The notes under the pieces: generated by a model | The model's database searches: none | The model's input: only the letters and a program-made list of their open reading frames with translations | What the model was told of the DNA's origin: nothing | Position numbers and translations under genes: made by a program | Part shown: positions 1-12,200 of the stretch, in pieces | Layout: every line of letters begins with the position of its first letter | Position numbering within the stretch: position 1 is the stretch's first letter | NCBI RefSeq assembly: GCF_932276165.1 | Contig: NC_063994.1 | Coordinates: 4,526,001-4,590,000 of the forward strand | Source of the DNA: Plutella xylostella | Lineage: Eukaryota; Arthropoda; Insecta; Lepidoptera; Plutellidae | Direction: 5' to 3' | Length of the DNA: 64,000 nucleotides

Positions 1-208
1 TATTTATAATGTGTTTGACAGTGTCTTGACATCGTTTAGCAATTTCTGATGGCCACCATATTTTAAATGCATTTGTGGATACATCATGTATAAAGTTTTC
101 AACGCCATCTTGTATCAAATAGTAGTAGCTTAAGTTGAACAATACCAATAAGTAAAACACTTTCCTCTTTATCACCATCTGAGATAAATTACAGCAGCAC
201 TTACATAT
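1..208. other. 3' flank of torso-like paralogue 1
   Basis: AT-rich DNA after the stop codon at 209-211; presumably 3' UTR and downstream sequence. Nothing else seen. Confidence 0.4.
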
Positions 209-3200
209 CTACGCATTAACCTCCCACAGAAGCAGATCATTTTCAATAATCTCCTCGAATTTGTCCCCTTTCCTTCTGTCCTGGAATATTGGCTTCAAAG
301 TCTTTAGATTCATGGCTAGTAGCGCGCCGTTGTCCAACAGTTGGTTGAGTTTGTAGACAAGCACGTGGTTGTAGTACAGTCGCATGAGGCTTGGACGTGA
401 ATACAGGTATTGGCTGTCGCGTAGGTTGTGACGAGCCCAGGCTTCTATTGTTTTGTTGCCGCTTGCTATCTGTTAATTAGGTTTGTTATATAAATATGGA
501 CTGATAATGCCAAAAAAGGAAAGGGTAGCTTTGGGGGATTAAAATATTTACTTTTAAACGCAATTAAAAATATATTAGGAATTAGGAGGTAGGTTATACA
601 AATTGGAATTAGCGTGACACACAGATTGTCCTGTAACTTTTTAGAAAAACTCTTGAAGATGTTTTATTTTATTGGTGGCGCTAGTGAGCCTCCTAGTCTA
701 GCCTAGCATTAACCGCATTAGAAATATCTACATTTACATAAAGTTAACATTCTTACCCGAATATCTCCGACATTTTGCAGGAAATAGGATGAGAAGTAAA
801 ATCTCAGATTATCCGGCTGAGTCTTGCTGCGACCTTTCCTCATGTAGGCTTTCAACAGGTTGTATCCCACTCTTTTGTATTTAAACACCTGAAAAATAAT
901 TAAATACTGTGTTGTAGAAAGGAACTACTAAGCTAATGTCGGCATTCAATGTAGTGCTGCCTGGCTTTGAAAGTATACGGACATAGTTAATTTCTGCTAC
1001 TGGGCATATCAGAAACATTTCTACTTTCTCATAGCTATAGCGAGTGGGTAGGTGGGTATTATAGTGAGTTTTGTAGCGCAACTGTCCCCAAAAATAAATC
1101 AATAATTTCATGACCATTTTGTTTAAATAAACGCTTTTTACCTGATAAATAAAATTCCCGGTGACATACGAATTTATGTAATGCGTCCCATAGTTCTCCA
1201 TAAACCTTCTCATTTTGGCGTCGTCATTATAATCCAGATCGTTGATCGCTCGCTTCACATACTCCTTGACAGCTACTTGGCCTGTCAAATTGTTCATTTT
1301 GACAGTCCGGTGGGATTTTGACAGCTTGGCTAGCACAAAGCAGCAGTTCTCTGAAGCCGGATTGTACTCTATGCCTAGTGTCCTCATTATTTCCTCCGGT
1401 ATCCAATCGCCCATAAAGGCTTTCCATGGTTGAGATAAACTGAGAACCAAAGAGGGTATAATTTATAGCATCCAGCATTCTTTCCTAATAAGTACTGTGT
1501 GCGAATCACGAATACTGTTTACTCAAGTCGATAGTAATTTGTGTGACATCTTGATCAGCGCCCCTGTCGGTAACGTCAGAAACTAGTAAAACGCATACAA
1601 ACTCCAGTGACCCTATTGAATTGCTATCGACAAAAGTCGACAATATTCGTGATTCGCACACTGTTAGTGATATCGTTCAATACAATTTAGTTCTGCTCTC
1701 ATACTGTAGAAAGGGCTAACCCCGCAAAGTTTTCTCCGACACCGGCACAAAAAGCTCACCCCTCAATACTGAAGTCTTTAAAATAATACTCCAACAGCTC
1801 CTCAAACGTGTCACAGAACAGCAAGCTCATGTTGTCGTCAATAACGTTGCTGATGGTCTCTGAACTGGTAGCGTTGGCAAAAATGCGAATGTTCTTCTCG
1901 TTGAAGGGCTCAGCCGGGCCGTCGTTGCCATCGTCCCTGTCCTCGTAGTCTGATGACACCACCCGAGTCACCTGGCCTAGGTCTCCGTAGCTGGGAATTG
2001 AAGATTGATAGATAGATACTCTTTATTTGTACACATTTCTTCCAGACAACCATTGGGTGGAAGGATATTTCGATGCAAAGGGTTAAGTGCACCAGGAATA
2101 AAGACTATACCATAAATTCAAATTCAAATTCAAATGGTTTAATCGACGTAAAATTTTACAATTATTTGTCGATAGTCATCTACCACCATTTCACAAAGGC
2201 CCCGTCATTGAGAAGGAAAGAAATGGCGAAAGAAACTCCTCGAGCATCTTTTCAACTTTTTCCTTATAATCTATTACAATTTTTACTTATATCTAGTACC
2301 TACAATTTTACTTAAGTACCTATATCCATTTCATTTTTTCAATAGCCTTAGCTGAGGTGGACAAGACCACGCGTTTTTGTCGTTTAAATAATCATTTATA
2401 CTATAGTAAGCTTTACTACATAATGTAGCTTTAACATAATTCTTAAATTTTTGCTCAGTAAGGTTTATTGCTTCATTTGATAATTTATTATAAAAGCGTA
2501 TACAGTTCCCCATGAATGATGTGTTTGTTTTCGAAAGTCTGAGTGTGGGGAAAAGCAACTTATTTTTGTTTCTGGTCTCAATACCGTGAGTGGCTCCTAC
2601 TTTACTAAATGAATTTAAGTTTTTACGAACATACATAATATTTTCATAAATATATTGGCATGGAACAGTTAGTATACCTATTTCCTTAAACGTATCTCTT
2701 AATGAAATTCTAGACCCTAATACATATGTATATGGCTCGAATTGCTCGTTTTTGCAGAACAAAGATTTGATTAATGTCAGCCGCTCGTCCCCACAATAGA
2801 ATTCCGTAAGACATAACACTATGAAAATAACTAAAATACACAAGCCTGGCTGTATCTACATCTGTTAACTGTCTAATGGTTCTAACCGCATAAGCTGCAG
2901 AACTCAATCTACCGGCTATCCTCTCAATATGGGGTCCCCATTGCAACTTTGAGTCAATTGTAATACCCAGGAATACCGTTTCATTTACTAACTCTAGCTT
3001 ATCGTTATTCAATGTCAAATATGTCTCTACTTGTCTTACATTAGGCAAAGTGAATTTAATACATTTTGTTTTCTTGGAGTTAAGAGCTAAATTATTTACA
3101 GTGAACCAATTAGCAACTATGGAAAGAGTACTGTTTGCATTGTCAAAATTGACTTCTTGTCGCTTCAACTTAAATATAAGTGAAGTGTCATCAGCAAACA

Positions 3201-6200
3201 GTACTATCTCACATAATTTATCTACCAAAAACGGTAAATCGTTAACATATACAAGAAACAAGAATGGTCCTAAAATCGAGCCTTGGGGAACACCCATACT
3301 GACAGGACAGCCAGCCGAACGCACTCCATTTATGTCAACTAGTTGAGTTCTGTTGCTCAAGTATGATTCCAATAATGTAAGAGCTTTGCCAGTTAGCCCA
3401 TAATATTTAAGTTTCATAAGTAGAGTGGCATGATCCACACAATCAAATGCTTTCGATAGATCGCAAAATACACCCACAGCATCAAGACGTTCCTCCCAAG
3501 CACTAAATATGTGTTTGACCAACGCGACACCAGCGTCAGTTGTAGATCGACCTTTGGTGAAACCGAACTGTTGGTTATGGAGAAGGCCGTGAATACTAAA
3601 GTGCGAAAGCATTTGATGCAGCATAATTTTTTCAAATATTTTACTCAGTACTGGCAAAACTGATACAGGCCTAAAATTATTGGGATCATTTTTCTCACCA
3701 GATTTAAAAAGCGGTATTAGTTTACTAAGTTTCATCAAATCGGGGAATACACCGACCTCAATGCATCTGTTAAAAAGATTAGCCAAGTGGGGTGCTAGGA
3801 TATCAATAACATGACTAATAACTTTAACGGACATGCCCCATAAATCTTCTGTCATTTTTAAATTTAATTCTTTATAAGTGGTAATTATGGTCTGTGTATT
3901 TATACCATGAAATTGAAAGTCGAGATCGCAAGGCGGTGCATTCCCTCTTAGCAAACGTTCAGCTTCAGCGCAAGATGAATCAAGGTTCTCAGTTGTAGCT
4001 AACGGTATACTACGGAAAAAATCTTCAAAGACGGAAGCCAAATCTTCACTAGATGAAACAATTTTATCATTAATTTTAAGTTCAAAATTTAAATCACGTG
4101 GTTTATTCTTCCCGGTTTCAGTATTAATGATATTCCATACGGTTTTAATCTTGTTATTAGAGTTTTTATTCTTTCTATTTATATAACCTGATTTAGCTTG
4201 GTGGCAAACGGCTTTGAATATCTTTGTATATTTCTTTACATAATCTCTAAAGTTATCGTCATGAGTAAATGTACGCTGTTCATAGAGATCATATAATTTA
4301 CGTCTGCTCTTATAAATTCCCGATGTTGCCCAGTCATTAAGACTTAGTTTACAATTAACATCTACTTCTTTCTTAGTGAACACGTTTTCAAATTCTTGAG
4401 ACAAACCTTGAAATATTTCCTTAAAGGCATCATTGGGATTTCTTTCAGAGCTTCTACAGTAGCCAAGTTTACTGTTCAATCGAGATTTAAACTTATCAAT
4501 TCTGTATGATGTTACTGGTCTGAACTTAAAAGTGGCTGACTTGCGTTCAAAAGTACAAGGAAACGTAATAATTTGCCCACTGTGGTCGGATGGTAAACAA
4601 TTGATTACAGAATGATTAGTAAAATCACAATTACAGTAAATATTGTCAATACAAGTGGCTGAGGCGGGAGTAATTCTGGTAGGTTCCAGGAAGACATTAC
4701 TTAAATTATATGACTTGAACAAATTAATTATACAACATTTCATAGAAGTCTCAACTAATAAATCAATATTAAAATCTCCCACCACGACCACTTGTTTTGA
4801 GCTCTTAGATAAGATGGTAAGACTATCCTCCATCACTTTCTCAAATACTTTATAGTCAGAAGAGGGGGGCCTGTACACGCTTAAAATTATATACTTGTCC
4901 ATCTCAACACAAGCTAGTTCAGCTATTCTTTCGACCGATAATTTTACAATATCTTTCCTATCCTTACATTTTAAATTTTTCTTTACAAATATTAATGATC
5001 CTCCTTTGTCTAACGATTTCCTATTAAATGAGCTAATAACATTATAATTTTTTACATTAAAATTCATGTCATCATTTTTAAGGTGATGCTCAGTAATACA
5101 AATTATGTCTATGTCGTATTGTTCTAAAAATAACTCTAGCATTAGAAGTTTGCGAGAAAGCCCCTGAATGTTCTGGTGTACAACTCTCAGTTGCTCATCT
5201 CTTGTCGTGCATGGCAGTTTAAATTTAAATTTACATTAGTATTACTACTAACTATCGTATCAGTTGGTCCTACTTCTGTTATACTACTTATAACAGGGTC
5301 ATAAATATTGTAAGATAACAATTTAGCTATCTGTCGCTTATAAAACTTAGGTACAAATAATGTACTCTTAGTCAAAATAAAATTATGAATAAATTTATTT
5401 GTATCGAAATACATCATTCTTTCTCTGTCACCAAAGGTCATGTTAAATAATAACATATTTAAATCACCTATGTAATTATTCTGCTTTGTAGTCCGTGAGG
5501 TGGAGTAAGGGAAAGCACAAATAATGGTTTTCCTAACATTAATAGAAGAAAGTGCGTCATAACATTGAATTATGTCCTCTTTCTCTACTTCTATGCTATT
5601 TCCTACTAGTAATACTATTGTAGTATTCAAGATAAATATTTTGAATTGTCGGTTTGTTTTTAATAGGTTAACACGCTGCATTAATAAATAATTTAATTAC
5701 GTACAGTTCCCCAAAATTGATAATGCACATAGAAATCTTCGTCATTGTTCGGCAACGGTCGTATTCCCGAGCGTTAGAAAACTATTATGTATTTAGAGTG
5801 GTTAAGTGCATTTTCTTCATGAAATTTTAGTAGAATTATGTAATTGGTGCTAAAAGAGATAATTGATTTATCAGTAACGAAATTTGATTCGATAATTCAT
5901 AATATTCCATAATATTAAAATTTACTTCGAAAATGTTACAGTAGGTACTTTTCAAGTGTCTTACTGAAGCTGATGTAAAGATGGATGAAAGAAGGTTTGA
6001 ATAACACAAGGTTTATATTATAAGGAGAAATGGATTTCAAACACAGGTTTATATAAAAAAATTGAAATCTCAGTTCAAAAGTATTTACAGCACTGATTAT
6101 TTCACATTAATAAAAATGTTTACATAAAAATCTCAGTTCAAAAGTATTTACAGCGCTGATCATAAACAATAATATTACAATTACAAACTTGGTCTTTTGG

Positions 6201-9200
6201 GTGTGGCTTTATTGGCAAAGTGAAGTCTATCAATGTGACGCATATTTTATTCTTAAATGTGCCTCATAATATGGCATCGTCAAAAATAATGAAAGTTGAA
6301 ATTAAATTCACATTTGAAAAAAATAACAAGAACGATGTGTAATTGCAGCTCTTTATAATTCCACAAAAGTAATATTGATCTTGACCTTGAGACCCTTGAC
6401 TGATCGGTGACAGCCACCGACCGCCCAAATTGTTTTCGATTATGTGTCACATGATATTGACTACGATTTCTTTCGAACAAGGATCAAAATGCAAGTGCTT
6501 TGTTTAAGGCACTGATTCGGGTGTTTCCGGGAATACGACAGTTTGCGAAGATTTGCATGCGCATTATTAATATGGGAGAACTGTAGGTATGGAATATGGT
6601 TGGACTAGTAAATAAAAGAGGACCGCTAGAGTCAAGAGATGTTTAATGACTGACTAAATATGGGTTGAGTAACATACAAAGATACATGCTTACACTATGG
6701 TTATACACGGGTTATATATGGTATACAGCTAATATATGTTGATAGATACATAGGTACTGCACCTCCGGGGGTACATAAAAAAAATAATAAAAATACATTT
6801 TTCATTATTTTTGCATACAAGATATTATTATAATATTGATTAACATTGATTATTTGATAGTTACATATGGCTTAGTCCTATTTTTATGAACTAACTGAAC
6901 TTTTCCATCCTTGATTACTTTCACATTACAACCTACATCTTCAAGTACAGTATAGGGACCATCAAACAAAGGATCTAATTTACGCCCTGTTTCATTCTTT
7001 AACAAAACCAAATCGTCTTTAGCATATACTATGGGGTTAGCAGATTTACCTATCATACATTTCTTTTCTTTTCTGTTTGCTTATAATCAAATTATTTCGA
7101 GCATCTTTAAGAGCTACCTGTAATCTATACTTAAGCTGTAAGGGATAACTATCTATGTTATACAAAGGGTCTATTTCATTATTAATTCTACAAGGAATGT
7201 TACATTGTTTGCCAAAAACTAGTTCATACGGAGTATATTTAGTTTCTGTGTGTACTGTACTATTAAAACTAAATGTCCAAAAGGGTAACCAGTAACTCCA
7301 AGTGCCGGGATGAGAGTCACATTGGATTCTTAAAAATGCACCCAAGTGTTTGTGTGTATTTTCAAGAGCCCCAATAGACTGGTGGTGGTAAGCTGTGGAA
7401 CATAATTTCTCTATTTCTAATAATTTACAAACCTGTTCCATTGTTGCTGAAATGAACTCCGAGCCTCTATCTGTTGCTATAACCCTGGGAATACCGAATT
7501 TTAAAATAAAATTTTGAACAAACTCTTTGGCTACAGTTACTGTTTCTTTATTTTGAATGGGGAATGCCTGTATAAATTTGGTCAACTCACACTGTACTGT
7601 AAGAATGTAGCAATTTCCTTCGTCATCTCTATCTAAAGGTCCAACTAAATCTAAGAATATCTTATCGAAAGCCGATGTGGCTGTTGTTGTTATTTGCATC
7701 GGTTCTTTAATATAACGAGAATGTTTCATTTTTTGACATTTCGTACATTTTTGTATAAATTCTTGGACGTCCTTTTCGATACCTGGCCAGTAATATCGTC
7801 TCTTTATATTGTTTACCATCCTGCGCATACCTGAGTGGCCACTGGTAGGCAGTAAATGGAAGTCGTTAATAATAAATTTCTTTTCATTCTCGTCAATAAT
7901 TTTCTTTATACCTCTTATTATGCATATTCGTGGTCCGGACCAATTCTTAATTGAATTTACTTCTTCACATATTTCTCTAATAAAGTTTACATTTTCAACA
8001 TCTTTTACTATACATATCTCTTTTATACCAATATCTTCACACATTAAACTTAATTTCTTCACAAACTCGGCTCGCGACATTTGTGCTTTGAAATCAAGAT
8101 TGACACTAATTATTCCTTTACTTTCAATATAATTTAAATATTCATCTTTCTTTGTTATCATATTCTGTTTATTTAATGCATATATTTCTTTTCCAGTCAT
8201 TAATACTACTTCTACTGAGTCACAAGGTTTTCTCAATATATCCACAACTTTTGGTTGATTAGGCCAATCGTTACTAGATGTAGTAAGATTATTTTGGATC
8301 TTCAATTCATCATCTTTATCTTTTCCTTCCATTCTCTTCTTTTGTGCCCTAGTCATAACATTCATAATCATGTCATTCATACTCTTCAATTCATCAGATG
8401 TTACACTAATTCTAGATAATGCATCTGCAGCTACATTATCTTTACCTTTTATATAAATAATTTTAAAATCATACTCCTCAAGCAATAATCTGAATTTTAA
8501 TAACCGGCTGGATGGATCTTTCATTCCAAAAAGGTACACCAACGGTCTATGGTCTGTCATTATTGTGAAGAATCTACCATAAACATACGGCCTAAAATAC
8601 TTTACTGCCCACACAATAGCAACTAATTCTTTTTGAATAGTGGGGTAGTTTCTTTCTGCTTTATTTAATGGTCTACTGGCATATGCAATAGGCCTTAAAT
8701 CTTTATTACATAATACAGCTCCAATTGCAGTGCCTGACGCATCTGTTTGGATGACAAACTCGTTATTTTCTGAAAAATCAGGAAATTGAAGAACAGGTGG
8801 GGTAGTTAAGAGTATTTTTAAATTTTGAAATGCATCATCGCAATCTTTAGTCCAAATAAATTGTTCATTTTTCCTACACAGCTTATTCAAAGGGCTTGTT
8901 ATATCTGCAAAAGAAGGGACAAATTTTCTATAATAGTTACAGAATGCAACAAATCTCTTCACTTCTTCAGCGGTGGTTGGGACTGGATAATTTTGTAAAG
9001 TACTGATTTTGGTTGGATCTGGTGCTACTCCATTAGCAGAAACTACATGACCGAGATAAAGTATTTCCTTTTTTAAGAACTGACATTTTTCGGGATTTAA
9101 TTTTAAGTTGGTTTTTCGTAATCTTTCGAACACATCTATCAAATTTTTGTTATGCATTTCTAAATTTCTTCCAAAAACTATCAAATCGTCCAGATACACA

Positions 9201-12200
9201 AAACATTTTTCAAATGTTAAACCCGACATTGCTATTGACATCACACGACTGAAAGAACTAGGACTTGTCTTGAGACCCATTGGTAAACGTTTCATTTGAT
9301 ATTGACCAGTGCTAGTTGTAAACGCAGTGCACTTACGACTATCTGGAGCTAGGGAAACTTGATAATAACCTTGTTGCAAATCTAGGTGGGAAAAGTAGAC
9401 TGAACCCGAAAGAGAGTCCAGTATTTCAGTTATGTTTGGTAGTGGAAACTTATCATCCTCCACATTTTCATTCAATTTTCTAAAATCCACTACAAGACGC
9501 CATTTTTGTTCTTCACCAGAAGCTGTTTTTTTAGGTACTAATAAAATAGGACTGGACCAGTCACTTTGTGATTCTTCTATGATATCATCTTCAAGCATTT
9601 TATTTATCTGTTTATTAATTTCTCTTTTTTGAGATTCTGGTAACCGATATGGTTTTACATACACTGGACTGGTGTTTGATTTTAAAACTATAGCTTGTTC
9701 ACTAATATTTGTTGTTGATAACTTGTCTCCATCAAGAAAAAATATATCACAATATTTAACGCATATTGACTGTAATGATTTTTGTTCTTCGGCATTCAAA
9801 TGATTTAATTTTAGGTTATTTAAAAGTTGTTTAGCTCTGTCCATGTTTCGTTTACATTTGTTAAATTTACAGATTTCATACTCAGATAGTAGATGAATTT
9901 CAGGTGTAAACACGGGTATACTAATATCATTTTCACTTAAATTCAGTATTTTCACAGAAATTTTACCCCAACGCGGCTTTACTATTGATCCTGCTAGAAA
10001 CACATCCTTTCTCAACTCTTTCGCACATACTACACCATCTTCTTTCAAATCATTTTCTAAATAAATATGATGAATTGATTCGGATCTTGCAGGTAGAACT
10101 AAAACGTCATCAGAATAAGATTTTGGTTTTTCACAAATACCTAATAAACATTCTTTTCCGTTATTGTTCAAAGATAAAGTATTTTGTTCAAGATTAATTT
10201 TCGATTCGTACTTAGCCAAGAAATCTAAACCGAGAATTCCATCTGCCTTTAATGGCAAGTTATTAAAAACATGAAACTTGTGATCAAACGTATCATTTTC
10301 ATTTGTAACCAATCTTAAATAAACATGTCCTAACGAGTGAATCTGGCCTCCTATACCGTTGACGACAGTGTCATCTCTATATATGGAAATGGAATGTGGC
10401 AATACTTCTTTTCTTATTACCGATAATGATGCCCCCGTATCAATGAGCCAAAAATATTTTTTATTATTTAATCGTAAAGGGACAAAACTGGATAAGCCGT
10501 TAAAAGATAGAATAGCGTGGTTAGTCTCGAAAAAACTGATTATTTGTGCTTTCATTTTCATTTGTAGTAGTGGCATCGCTACTATGTTCTTGTTGTTCTT
10601 GCGCCGTGAATACATTTCTTTGGTTGCGATAATTTCCGCGAAATGATGAGTGGCCTCTCTGCATGTTTCCTCGCTGCGGTCCAGCTGACGATGACGTAAA
10701 GCGTCCGCGACCGTTGTAATTCCGATTGTAATTATTAAAGTTTCGGCTATAATCGTTAGAATTCTGCTCGGCCGCATCCCGTGTACGGTTATAATTCGAA
10801 TATCCACGTCGCTGCGGTATAAAATTATTAGACCTACCTCTGTTGTATGTTGCTGAAAACTGTAGCACTTCCGAGGAACTCTTTGACATGGTCTCCTCGT
10901 CCTTGGCAGCCTGGATCGCCTCCGATAGTGAGCTGTAGTTCCTGGCGGCTATGATTGTACTTAACCGTGAACTACGCAGGCCGTCTGAAAACCTCTTAAT
11001 AGCCGTTTTTTCGTTAAGCGGCTTGAGAACCCCATAAGCCTCGGGATTGTCGTCGGATTGCGATATGGTTAGGTCTGTGAATAATTTTTCAATATAACTA
11101 CCGTATTGGTCGATCGTCCTTGATCCTTGCGTCGCCTGCTGTAAACGTGCTTGGATGGCTGTAAATGATTTTTTCACCAACAAATGCTTTTTTAAATCTT
11201 TTATTAATTCCGAAACTGAAGTATACTGAGTCAAAATACGTAATTTTGCGTTTTCGGACAGTCTGCTTTTCAGTACAAATGTTATCAAAAGTGACTTACC
11301 AGTTTCATTCAGCATACCGGCGTACATCTCGACAGCATCGATCATTTTCTTGGTAGTGGCCTCCTCGCCGTCCATCACCGGGATCAAGCTGCATGCGGAC
11401 TTTAAATCAAACTCCATTGTGGCTGAACAAAAATCAGAACTAGAAGGCAAAACACACAAACTAGTTATTTCCGTATAAACCGACCTTATTTTACTATATA
11501 GCTGAGTACACTCATAAAATAAACCCTTTTCTTCATCAGAAATATTTAAAATAATATCCTCACACTCATTAACAATTTCATTAGCCTGTTCTAATTTAAC
11601 TGTGGTAGTTTTACAACTGTACCTTGATTTACCCTTTTTTATTAAATATTTTCTAATCTGCACAAGAGTATCATAGTATTCATTTAAAGTATTTTCCATC
11701 ACACATTCTAATTTGTTATACTGTTATATTTATCGTTATAGGTAAAATTATAATATAAAGAATAAATGCAAATAAACAATTTGATTAAATCATACCCTTA
11801 ATTATCATTAATTGTCCATAAAATCATACCGTGATAAAGTTCATCAGTCAGGAATGCGCAACAATTCCATTTACGTTCGGGAGTATCGAGTTCGCGGAGG
11901 TAAACGCGCACTTATTAACACCGTTTCGCTTCACTATTCATTTATATTACGAGCACTATATGTAAATATTTATTTTTTTAAACACTCAAATACTTGAAGA
12001 GACCCGACGAGCTGCTTCCTCGCGCCCTCGGTACCGGGCTTCCAGACGTCGATCAGCAATCGCTTCTACTCGCTGGTTCAAGCACCTCTCCAGCTTGATT
12101 ATTATTTTGTAGACTGCATACAGCGCTAGCATAATTAATATAGCCATAACAGTCCAAGACAATAATGTCATATTTTCCTTCAAGGGGTGTTCCACATTCG

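Larger units (their letters stand above)
2113..5690 (-). mobile_element. 5'-truncated non-LTR retrotransposon (CR1/Daphne-like)
   Basis: Minus-strand LINE with endonuclease and reverse transcriptase ORF, a 3' UTR containing GAGGAGTTT, and a 3' end of TTTGAA-type hexamer repeats at 2113-2136. A second, shorter copy with the same 3' UTR signature lies at 33690-34230. The 5' end stops inside the first ORF about 10 nt from the TIR of the next element. It lies in intron 1 of torso-like paralogue 1. Clade assignment rests on FDCVDH-type RT motif A and is tentative. Confidence 0.8.

Noticed and set aside
881..1450. A single 189-aa gene starting MVLSLSQPW
   Set aside because: It reads through a splice donor at 1141 and starts before an acceptor at 1440-1441; only 1142-1439 is coding.
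6590..6850. env-like gene after pol
   Set aside because: The space between the integrase end and the 3' LTR is under 100 bp and has no ORF.
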